Shown: positions 15,454 through 22,343 of the stretch, one piece after another
How the letters are laid out: every line of letters begins with the position of its first letter
Numbering within the stretch: position 1 is the first letter of the stretch
IMG/VR virus record: IMGVR_UViG_3300010375_000044
Span: 1 to 29,230 of that record
Strand: one strand, 5' to 3'
Source: a virus
DNA: 29,230 nt
Notes under the pieces: generated by a model
Database searches by the model: none
Told to the model about the DNA's origin: nothing
Seen by the model: only the letters and a program-made list of their open reading frames with translations
Translations under genes and position numbers: made by a program

Positions 15454-16557
15454 CTATGCAATCCCCAACTGTTTCAGCATCAGAAGTTGTGAAAGGTTGT
15501 TGCCCGTGTTTCCAATCGCCCCGGACCATGCGTTGCCGGAGCCCACAATGCCGGAGGCGTTGGCCGCGCCTGCATTGTTGTAGTCCTGCCCAATCTGCTG
15601 GCCTGTGCCCAAGAGATTTCCGGTGACGTTGTTGGAGGATTCCTGCCCGAAAGCCCCGAGCGAGTTTGCAGCCTGCTGCCCTGAGTTCGACAGTCCCAAA
15701 AGTCGGCTGTAGATGTTGTTCTGGTCGTTGTTCCAGACGCCGTAGTTCGTGCCGAAGGTGCTCAGAGCGCGGTTGTACACATTTCCGTACTCGTTGCTGG
15801 CGTAGTCCTGCCCGTACTGATCCAGAGCCTTGGCCGTTCCGCCTGTGAGCACTCCACCGCGTGCCGCTGCGCTGCGCTGAATGGCGTCGGTGCCCATCTT
15901 GAGCCGTGCCTGGTAGCCGGGATCGTTCTGCTCTGTGATGTCCGTGGGAGCAGTGAACTGCTGGCCGTAGCCCTGAATCAGCGAGCCGAAGCCGCCAGTC
16001 TGCCCCGGAGCGGTCTGTGTGCCGAGAGCCTGATTCATCGAGCCGCCCGCAGTTACGGGATTCGCCCTCGGAACCCCTGCGGGTAGGCCGCCAGAGGCTT
16101 GCAGTGATCCCGTTCCGCCCATCGCTGGAACCGCCCCTACTGCGCCAGAAGTGGGCTGTACGGGGCTGCCTGGTGCAAGGAGTGAACCTGTGCCGCCGAG
16201 TCTCGAAACACCCGTCGCCGCGTTGGTCTGTGGCTGGCCTGCTGTCTGAGGGTTGAGGCCCTGTGCTGGCTGAACCTGCCCGCCGAGAGAGGTATTCGGA
16301 GAGATGCCCAAAAGGTAGCTGAGATTGTTCAGTGCTCCCCCGCCTGCCTGAAGCCAAGGGGCAAGGTTCTGCTGGGTCTGGTTGTAGACGCCGTTCTGGT
16401 AGTTGAGGGCGTTGTTGGAGCCTTGCAACTGAAGATTTGCCGCCTGTTGAGCAGCCTGCATCTGCTTGTCGGCAGCACTTGAAGCCGAATGCGATCCAAT
16501 CAGCGCAGAGCCGATCGAACCCAGAGCACTGATTCCTGCGACTGCTGCTAACGGCAT
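15454..16557 (-). CDS. Putative DNA-transfer/ejection protein (P22 gp7 position)
   Basis: The 367-residue product starts with an Ala/Gly/Ser hydrophobic segment (residues 3-22), then a Gln/Ala-rich helix, then NLAPWLQAGGGALNNLSYLL (about 64-83). This last stretch (PW/PY-x-x-AG-x-x-ALNxL) is a signature I associate with gp7-like phage DNA-transfer proteins. The rest is Gly/Asn/Gln-rich with repeated Gly-Thr-Gly-Ser-Leu motifs. AGGAGG 8 bases before the ATG is a strong start and the gene overlaps the previous stop as TAATG. It should be a virion protein ejected during infection. Confidence 0.7.
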   Translation of the reverse strand: MPLAAVAGISALGSIGSALIGSHSASSAADKQMQAAQQAANLQLQGSNNALNYQNGVYNQTQQNLAPWLQAGGGALNNLSYLLGISPNTSLGGQVQPAQGLNPQTAGQPQTNAATGVSRLGGTGSLLAPGSPVQPTSGAVGAVPAMGGTGSLQASGGLPAGVPRANPVTAGGSMNQALGTQTAPGQTGGFGSLIQGYGQQFTAPTDITEQNDPGYQARLKMGTDAIQRSAAARGGVLTGGTAKALDQYGQDYASNEYGNVYNRALSTFGTNYGVWNNDQNNIYSRLLGLSNSGQQAANSLGAFGQESSNNVTGNLLGTGQQIGQDYNNAGAANASGIVGSGNAWSGAIGNTGNNLSQLLMLKQLGIA

Positions 16558-16925
16558 TAGGCTTTCCTCCTGAAGATGTTCCAGTTCAACCGCTCAAACC
16601 CCAATTTCTGTGCAATCCTGCCGATTCTCTTGCCTGCGTCATCGCAGCGCGTCATGGTGAGCACACGATCCGCGCCTAAACGCTCTTTGGCGAACTTCGT
16701 TGCCAGTCGATACACCGCTAACAGGTGCGCCGAGGAATCCCGTGCCCACAAACCCTCGAGGAAGATGGCGTTTTGTAGCATCTGGTAGGCGATGACCTGC
16801 CCCGCGTCGTCAAACTCGACTGCTGCCACATAGCATCCCGGCTTGGGTATCTCAGAGCCGTTCTGCTTGAGGATGGGGAGCAGATGCTGGTCTAGTTCGG
16901 CTTGGCTTTCGAGGATCTTGTACAT
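16557..16925 (-). CDS. Small GNAT-like protein at the P22 gp14 / T7 gp13 position
   Basis: The 122-residue protein has a GNAT-like layout: a beta-hairpin (YVAAVEFDDAGQVIAYQML, 32-50), a central helix (70-84), a strand VLTMTR (88-93) and the end motif GKRIGRIAQKLGFERL (98-113), which resembles the C-terminal helix and strand of N-acetyltransferases. The usual acetyl-CoA loop (Q/RxxGxG/A) is not clear, so it may not be an active enzyme. Small GNAT-fold proteins occur next to ejection genes in short-tailed phages, T7 gp13 being the known example as I remember it. It begins in a TAATG overlap. Confidence 0.6.
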   Translation of the reverse strand: MYKILESQAELDQHLLPILKQNGSEIPKPGCYVAAVEFDDAGQVIAYQMLQNAIFLEGLWARDSSAHLLAVYRLATKFAKERLGADRVLTMTRCDDAGKRIGRIAQKLGFERLNWNIFRRKA

Positions 16926-17524
16926 TAGGTCGGGTCCACAAACCCCGTAATCACGCCATTTGCGTTCCAGCTAATCGATCCGTCTGTACCGCCGCCCGTC
17001 AACTTGAGCAGCGTGATCGTGTGCGCTGTGACTCCGGGGAACTTGCTATCCGTGTAGGCCTTCGAAGCCGTCTCTGCTGCGCCTGCGGAGCCTGCCGGGT
17101 CGCTGGCTGCCTGTGCTGCCGCTGCTGCGCCTGCTGGATCAAATGCGCTTGTGGGCTGAAACGCTGCCGAGTCCAGCACGTTCGATGGAGCGCCAGCGGG
17201 TAGAACTACGGCTCCCTGCGTAATCGGATCTGCTGCGGGGAGCTGTGCTGGCTGAACGATGCCCGTCAGAGCCGTTGCCGCAAGCAATCCCGAGGCGCTG
17301 AGGTTCTGAATGTTGTCTTTGAGCGTCCCAACATGCCCCGCCACTGTTGCGTCTGGGCCGATAACGCCATCGAACTGCCCAAGAATGCTCAGCGCGTTGT
17401 TGACTGTCTGAGCAAGCCCCTGCGCAAACTTCAGAAACTCCCATGTCGCATAGCCGTTGTCATCCACCAGCTTCGTGCGGGGCGTAAACGGGGAGACTAC
17501 GAGATTTGCGGGGTTGTTGCTCAT
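16925..17524 (-). CDS. Virion-associated protein at the tail-needle position
   Basis: The 199-residue protein has an N-terminal segment (residues 1-45, with DDNGYATWEFLKFAQGL), a helical middle with VGTLKDNIQNLS (66-77), an Ala/Gly/Pro low-complexity stretch (about 125-155) and a C-terminal module ending in Gly-Ser-Ile-Ser-Trp-Asn-Ala-Asn-Gly-Val-Ile-Thr-Gly-Phe. This last motif resembles small beta modules at the ends of phage fibre proteins. It follows the gp10-like gene with an ATGA overlap, where P22 keeps gene 26 (the needle that plugs the portal). A needle or short fibre role is inferred from position and composition, not from similarity to gp26. Confidence 0.6.
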   Translation of the reverse strand: MSNNPANLVVSPFTPRTKLVDDNGYATWEFLKFAQGLAQTVNNALSILGQFDGVIGPDATVAGHVGTLKDNIQNLSASGLLAATALTGIVQPAQLPAADPITQGAVVLPAGAPSNVLDSAAFQPTSAFDPAGAAAAAQAASDPAGSAGAAETASKAYTDSKFPGVTAHTITLLKLTGGGTDGSISWNANGVITGFVDPT

Positions 17525-19026
17525 GCTCCGTCTGGCCCGTTCAGATACGCATCCCTGATGTACGTCGGTATAGGGTCAGTCTGCGACCACTCATAGACTC
17601 TGCGGCGTGCACGTCCCAAGCGGAGGAACCGAACCCGAGTCTGATATTCGCCCGACATCCCGCAATCGGCTGTATGCACGTTCGACCAGACACCGAAAAC
17701 CGAATCGTCTGTCCAGCGCAACATGCACTGCGGTGCCCTGTCGTTGCCGTCGCCATCCTGCAAGGAAGGCTGAGGGCCCAGCCCTGTCGCCATGTCGATG
17801 GTCAATTTCGCGTGAGTCTCGTACTCAAGCTCATTCTGCGCAGTCGGCAGTCTGCGATAGCGCCGTATGACCTTACCTGCGAAGGCGGCGAATGAGTAAG
17901 TTCCGTCGCCATTGTTGATGACGGAATGCGTCTCGTAAATATTTCCTGACTCCCAATCGCCTAAGAGATGCTTGCCATTGACGTAGACGTGATTCCAGCT
18001 TCGATGCGGACTCCACGGACCATTGTCGTTGTCCCATTGGGCAAGCTTGAACCAGTTGTTTTCCCCTACGTCATACACCCAATGCCATGACGAGTTTGGA
18101 ATATAAATTACCCACCACAGATGCCCATCGATCTGCATTGAGTAGCTTGCGATGGTGGCTATCTGCGTAGCGGAGAACGTTGCAAGGTCAATCTCTACCG
18201 CGTGCGTCGAGATCCGTTGCGGGGTGTAGCCGTTCGATCTCCATGCCGTGCGTCCACCGCGCCAGTCCTGATCGATCCAGAGCACGGAGTTATCAAGCAG
18301 GCAGGGCGCATTGAGTGCAATGTTTCCCTTTTCGATCAGAGCGCCTGGAATAGTCTCGAACACATCGTCATTGCCGGTGATCTGGTAGACCTGCGTATGG
18401 AAGAGCCCGTGCACCCAGAGTTCGTTGTGGTTCGCGATGATGCTCGAAATGTTCTCCGCAAAGACGGACACGCCGTTCACATTGAGCCCCGGCCACGTCA
18501 TGCCGTCCAAGATGTCGGAGAACTGAAACTTGTTCGTGCCCAGCAGATTCACTACAAAGTAGGTGCCGAGATAGATGACGACTCCCGGCGTGCCTGCCAT
18601 CTGCGCACTGACATCGGTCAGAACATCCGTTGCCAGGTCGTAGCAGTAAGCTGAGCCGAAGGAAACAATGAGTAGTTGAATACTCGAAAAAGCGATTGAG
18701 ACTAGCTGCGCATCGTTGGTGATGGTGCCCCGAACCGTCAGGCTCTTGTCCGGGTTGATCTCGTAGAGCGTGTCGCCGCCTACTGCGAAGTGACGTGTTC
18801 CTGTCCAGCACTGCCCACGTACCGGAAGAGTCGGCAGTGTGACGTATGTCTCCAGCCCCGGCGCTCCCTTGAGCCCGCCCGTGCCCTGCGCCATCGAACC
18901 GCCATAGGCTCTGCCTGGAGTAACAGCGCCCTGCGACTCGACAGAGGTTTTGTACAAATTGATGCATTCTTCGTCGGCAAGAGACGTGTCCGTGTATGCT
19001 CCCCCGACGAATCCGATTCTAGGCAC
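17521..19026 (-). CDS. P22 gp10-like packaged-DNA stabilisation / tail hub protein
   Basis: From GTG 19026 the product is 501 residues, close to P22 gp10 (about 472). It begins PRIGFVGGAYTDTSLADEEC and is a beta-rich, Trp/Gly-rich protein with repeated strands such as LDNSVLWIDQDWRG and WHWVYDVGENNWFKL, as expected for the gp10 tail-accessory family that closes the portal-gp4 channel and binds the tail spikes or needle. GTG 19026 is chosen over TTG 19053 because GGAG lies 10 bases upstream and the overlap with the preceding 43-residue gene is shorter. It lies between the gp4-like gene and the needle-position gene, as in P22. Confidence 0.82.
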   Translation of the reverse strand: MPRIGFVGGAYTDTSLADEECINLYKTSVESQGAVTPGRAYGGSMAQGTGGLKGAPGLETYVTLPTLPVRGQCWTGTRHFAVGGDTLYEINPDKSLTVRGTITNDAQLVSIAFSSIQLLIVSFGSAYCYDLATDVLTDVSAQMAGTPGVVIYLGTYFVVNLLGTNKFQFSDILDGMTWPGLNVNGVSVFAENISSIIANHNELWVHGLFHTQVYQITGNDDVFETIPGALIEKGNIALNAPCLLDNSVLWIDQDWRGGRTAWRSNGYTPQRISTHAVEIDLATFSATQIATIASYSMQIDGHLWWVIYIPNSSWHWVYDVGENNWFKLAQWDNDNGPWSPHRSWNHVYVNGKHLLGDWESGNIYETHSVINNGDGTYSFAAFAGKVIRRYRRLPTAQNELEYETHAKLTIDMATGLGPQPSLQDGDGNDRAPQCMLRWTDDSVFGVWSNVHTADCGMSGEYQTRVRFLRLGRARRRVYEWSQTDPIPTYIRDAYLNGPDGA

Positions 19027-19150
19027 CTTTGGGCTTCTCCGTGCTCCAGCCAATGCGAATCAGGTTTTCAAGCTCTGCCTGCGTGTTGGCAGTGAGTTCC
19101 TTCACCGTGCCGTTCGGACGCAGGTAATAGACCTTGCAGGGGGCTGTCAT
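19019..19150 (-). CDS. Small hypothetical protein between the gp4-like and gp10-like genes
   Basis: This 43-residue ORF (MTAPCKVYYLRPNGTVKELT then a short helix ending STEKPKGA) starts in a TAATG overlap with the gp4-like gene and its stop overlaps the gp10-like GTG start by 8 bases. It has balanced composition and fills an otherwise empty gap, which supports real translation. No family is recognised. Confidence 0.55.
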   Translation of the reverse strand: MTAPCKVYYLRPNGTVKELTANTQAELENLIRIGWSTEKPKGA

Positions 19151-19893
19151 TAGAGCGGTCCATAGGGCAAGCCGAACATGTCAGCCTGGTAGTTGTAGCC
19201 TGCCGGATCAGACGTGAGATCGGAGGTGATCAGCAAATCAGGCGCGTTTAGCGTTTTGACCATAGCTAACGATGAAGCCGCTTGCTCGGCAACTACTGCT
19301 GGAAGAGGTTGGGCAAATTCGGCGGCAAGATCGACCGCAAGATTGAAGCGGAACGCCTTGCGGTATCCCGGTGGGACTGCGATGGCCGTTGCAAGCGTGG
19401 CCGGTTGAGTCAGAGCCTGCCATGAGTAGATTCGAGCTTTGTTTCCCGGCTGATCCGTAGGGATAGGCCAGAAGTTCAGGGTCCGCAGCGGGAATCCGCC
19501 GTCGTCATAAACCCCCAGAGGAATCGAGCCTGGAGTTTTCTTGACGTTAATCTCCGTCTGCCACTGCTGCCAGGTCCACATCGGGATTGGCTGCTCAACA
19601 GGGTTTGCGGGGTCGGGATTGAAGATGATGGAACTCACCGCATCGATTGCCGCAGGCCGCGCCATATCGAAATCACCACCAGCCCCGAGTGTGTAGGCTT
19701 GCTGCCCTAGCACGAACGGGAAATCATCCGAGCGCGTGGTATAGATGCTCAGCCTATCCGTATTCCATGAGTCGATCATGTCATTCAGTACCGCAAGCGC
19801 ATCGTTCGCCATGTCGATAGGCGTTGGTTCGCCCGCCGCTTGGACGTTGATGAGCCGTAACGCGCTGCTAATTAGGTCGAGGGCGGTTGCCAT
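19150..19893 (-). CDS. P22 gp4-like head completion / tail accessory protein
   Basis: The 247-residue protein begins with TALDLISSALRLINV followed by DALAVLNDMIDSW (about 31-43), a helical N-terminal signature typical of P22 gp4-type proteins that bind under the portal. The middle part (FVLGQQAYTLGAGGDFDMAR) and the late YRKAFRFNLAVDLAAEF segment also fit. P22 gp4 is shorter (about 166 residues). It acts in head completion after DNA packaging and links the portal to gp10. Its place after the coat gene agrees. The start ATG lies inside the end of a small 47-residue ORF. Confidence 0.8.
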   Translation of the reverse strand: MATALDLISSALRLINVQAAGEPTPIDMANDALAVLNDMIDSWNTDRLSIYTTRSDDFPFVLGQQAYTLGAGGDFDMARPAAIDAVSSIIFNPDPANPVEQPIPMWTWQQWQTEINVKKTPGSIPLGVYDDGGFPLRTLNFWPIPTDQPGNKARIYSWQALTQPATLATAIAVPPGYRKAFRFNLAVDLAAEFAQPLPAVVAEQAASSLAMVKTLNAPDLLITSDLTSDPAGYNYQADMFGLPYGPL

Positions 19894-20011
19894 AGGAAGG
19901 CTTTGGTTCCTTCTTTTCGTTCAGGAGCGCTAGTTGATAGGCGATTTCCTTGAGCCAGCATCTATCCGGTTTATCGCCCGCCAGAGTCTCTTCAATTTCT
20001 TTGCTTGTCAT
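19868..20011 (-). CDS. Small hypothetical protein after the coat gene
   Basis: This 47-residue ORF (begins MTSKEIEETLAGDKPDRCWL, then a Leu-rich helix with KEIAYQLALLNEKKEPKP) lies between the coat-gene terminator and the gp4-like gene, whose start it overlaps by 26 bases. Composition looks protein-like and the overlap suggests coupled translation. Only a weak ribosome site is visible. No known family. Confidence 0.55.
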   Translation of the reverse strand: MTSKEIEETLAGDKPDRCWLKEIAYQLALLNEKKEPKPSYGNRPRPN

Positions 20012-20019
20012 GGCTACTC

Positions 20020-20054
20020 AAAAAGGCGGGTGCGCACCCCAGAGCACGCACCCG
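20020..20054 (-). terminator. Intrinsic terminator after the coat gene
   Basis: Reading leftwards, CGGGTGCG (20054-20047) pairs with CGCACCCG (20034-20027), an 8-pair GC-rich stem with a 12-base loop, followed by CC and TTTTT (20024-20020). It starts about 14 bases after the coat stop codon. Because related tail genes continue just downstream, it probably terminates only part of the transcripts. The stem arm also contains a 12-base palindrome GGGTGCGCACCC (20028-20039), so an alternative fold exists. Confidence 0.8.
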
Positions 20055-20067
20055 GTTGCAGTTGGGA

Positions 20068-21264
20068 CTACTGGGCAATGACGCGGCAGGCAAGCTCAGG
20101 CCTGATTGTCTTGTACCCATAGAGCACGTCGATACGGGCCGGAATGGTCGCATCGGAAATGCTGTACTGCTGCGCGATGGACATGGAAATTCCGTCCATA
20201 ACCTGACGGGTTCCCCATGCGCCGTACTTGGAAGGATCGACCAGATCGGCAGTGACGAACGTGAAGGCGTCCTCCTGGAAGAGAATCGACTGCTTGTAGA
20301 GAGCCGATGCGCCTCCACCAATCTTGACAACAGTCAAACCCGCACCCACAGCAGTCACGTTCTGCAGAGCGCCAGAGGTGACAGGAGTGGGAGAGATCGA
20401 CATGTTGCCAGCGCCGCCCGCGTAATCCGCAGTCACGACGAACTTCTGCAGGAATCCGCGATCGAGTTTGGTTTCGGGATCAACCGCATCCACTGTCGAG
20501 AAGGTCACGATATCGCCCTTCTTAAAGGTGGTTGAGCCCGCCGCCATGACCGCCGTTGCGCTGCCAGAGGTCAGGGTTGCGGTGTAGCCGGTTGTGGCCG
20601 CAGCGGTGCCCGTCTGGAAGGGGTTGAGCAGGGTGTTTTCGTAGGTGTCGAAGCCGTTGACCTTGCCGATTTTGCCGGTGAGGTAGGGCTTGGACACGGA
20701 CTCCTGCGGGTTGAAGTTGCCCTTGATGTCGTTCAGGTAGTTGATGACGTGGCCGGAATTGAGCACTGCGCTCCGGTTGAAGTCAGGGGCAAGGTACTGA
20801 TTCAGGATTCCGCGCCCGTTGTTGAAATCCTTGTATGCAAACGGATTTGCGTTGTCGTCGTAGGCGTTGTAGACATCGAGCAGCATGTTCAGCGCGTCGG
20901 CTTCGATGGTTGAGGCCAACTGCGAAACTGCCGGAACGATATAGCGCTTCGAGAAGTCATCCAGCGTGAGGGTCAGTTCCTGCTGGCTGAAGGTGAAATC
21001 CACGCCCTTGACCGTGGAAACAGTCAGCACCTGGCTCTGCTCGGTGATGTCCTGATTGACGCGAGTCCAGCCGGTGCGGGTCGTAAAGCGGTTCGGCATA
21101 CGAATGGTCAGAGAAGGACCAATTTTGCCGGAAGGCGATGCCCCGGAATTGGCGAACTGGTTGTCGTATTGCCGGTTGATGTTCGAAATGAAGTTGAGCT
21201 TCGCATGCAGGACGCGCAGCGCTTCCCGCGTGATGATTGTGGGTGAAAGAAGTGTGTTGGACAC
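20068..21264 (-). CDS. Major capsid (coat) protein, P22 gp5 family
   Basis: The 398-residue protein has the P22-coat type N-terminus: TLLSPTIITREALRVLHAKL, then INRQYDNQF, GPSLTIRMPNRF and a TEQSQVLTVSTVKGVDFTFS stretch (about 75-94) followed by LTLDDFSKRYIVPA. These match the HK97-fold coat protein of P22-like phages (about 430 residues there). The C-terminal half ends with DVLYGYKTIRPELACRVIAQ. Start is GTG 21264 with GGGAG upstream. It assembles the procapsid with the scaffold and portal encoded just before it. A terminator follows closely. Confidence 0.9.
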   Translation of the reverse strand: MSNTLLSPTIITREALRVLHAKLNFISNINRQYDNQFANSGASPSGKIGPSLTIRMPNRFTTRTGWTRVNQDITEQSQVLTVSTVKGVDFTFSQQELTLTLDDFSKRYIVPAVSQLASTIEADALNMLLDVYNAYDDNANPFAYKDFNNGRGILNQYLAPDFNRSAVLNSGHVINYLNDIKGNFNPQESVSKPYLTGKIGKVNGFDTYENTLLNPFQTGTAAATTGYTATLTSGSATAVMAAGSTTFKKGDIVTFSTVDAVDPETKLDRGFLQKFVVTADYAGGAGNMSISPTPVTSGALQNVTAVGAGLTVVKIGGGASALYKQSILFQEDAFTFVTADLVDPSKYGAWGTRQVMDGISMSIAQQYSISDATIPARIDVLYGYKTIRPELACRVIAQ

Positions 21265-21287
21265 GGGTTAGATCTCCCGAACGCCCT

Positions 21288-22295
21288 CTAGCCGATCCCG
21301 AGTTGCTTATTGCGTTTCCGCATCCACTCTTCGGAGGACAGGCTGTCGTCGTTCACGTCAAAGGCCCGCGAAGATCCCCCAGTGACAGGGGAAACAGGCT
21401 TCGGGGCTTGTGTTTGGCGTTTTTCAGGAGCTGCGAATTTGCCGTCATTGCCACGTACAGGCATCTTGGCTGGCTTCGCTAATTCTTCCGCAATCAGGCT
21501 TTCCACCTTGGTCACATATCGGATGGCCTTGTTCGGGTTGCTCTTTGCCATATCTACGAACTTGGCAAGTTCTGCCGGGTCCGAGCCGATGGTGTAGAGC
21601 AGGTGGGCCATTACGTCCGAGTCGTTGATCATGCTCAGAACGGGCAACGGAATCAGTGGCGCTCCTTTTTCGCTGATGGTTTTGGCGAGGAAGTTATCCT
21701 TGATCTCGTCAAAATCCGCGTACCTGTCGCGAGCCTCACTGACGCGTGATTCAAGCGCTTGCTTCTCTGCATTTACTCGCTGCTCGATCGTGTCGAAGTG
21801 CCTGCGCACCTCATACAAGTGATCGGCCATCGCAGCATTCGCGTCTTCGTAGCTCGCATCGGGGTTCTGCTTGGCATATTCCTCGATGAAAGCGGAAGGC
21901 TTGAATGCCTGACGGTATTCCTGATAATTCTGGGGCGGCTGCGGCTGAGCGGGTCTAGCGGTGGACGAGTCCGGGCGGGCGTCCTGTTTCGTAACCTCTT
22001 CCAGCTTGCGCCTGAGTTGATAGCGTTCGGCGAGTAATTGCTTGATGCGCTTGTCGGCGGGAGTTTCTTCTTTTTGCGGTTGCTCCTGGGCTTCATCCGG
22101 GTCCGAATCCGGGTCAATGTCGGATTGTTCAGTCTCTTTCGACTCGTCAGCAGGGGCCGATTCTGCGGGGTCGGCTGGTTTGAATCGTTCGGGGATCGTG
22201 CCATCCTCACGGTACTTGCTGAACTCCGCTAGGCTGACTTGCTCTCCGTTAAACACATCTGCGGGTGACGATGCCGCTTGGGTCGTCTCATTCAT
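21288..22295 (-). CDS. Scaffolding protein
   Basis: The 335-residue protein is highly charged, with an acidic disordered N-terminal part (residues 45-80, Asp/Glu/Pro/Ser-rich), coiled-coil helices (80-105 and about 150-200, Arg/Glu/Lys-rich) and a short basic C-terminal helix with EEWMRKRNKQLG. A basic C-terminal helix that docks on the coat protein is the hallmark of P22-type scaffolds. It lies between portal and coat, as in P22 (gene 8), and has a similar length (P22 about 303). AGGA about 8 bases before the ATG supports the start. It should guide procapsid assembly and exit or be recycled before packaging. Confidence 0.85.
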   Translation of the reverse strand: MNETTQAASSPADVFNGEQVSLAEFSKYREDGTIPERFKPADPAESAPADESKETEQSDIDPDSDPDEAQEQPQKEETPADKRIKQLLAERYQLRRKLEEVTKQDARPDSSTARPAQPQPPQNYQEYRQAFKPSAFIEEYAKQNPDASYEDANAAMADHLYEVRRHFDTIEQRVNAEKQALESRVSEARDRYADFDEIKDNFLAKTISEKGAPLIPLPVLSMINDSDVMAHLLYTIGSDPAELAKFVDMAKSNPNKAIRYVTKVESLIAEELAKPAKMPVRGNDGKFAAPEKRQTQAPKPVSPVTGGSSRAFDVNDDSLSSEEWMRKRNKQLGIG

Positions 22296-22343
22296 GGTGT
22301 TGTCCTTGGGTGTTACGTGAAAATCTTCAGGCGTGGGGCAGGA

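Noticed and set aside
15023-16357. Minus-strand 444-codon frame overlapping two ejection genes
   Set aside because: It is a same-strand shadow, rich in Arg/Ser/Gly, crosses a gene boundary and has no ribosome site; the other frame has strong starts and recognisable motifs.
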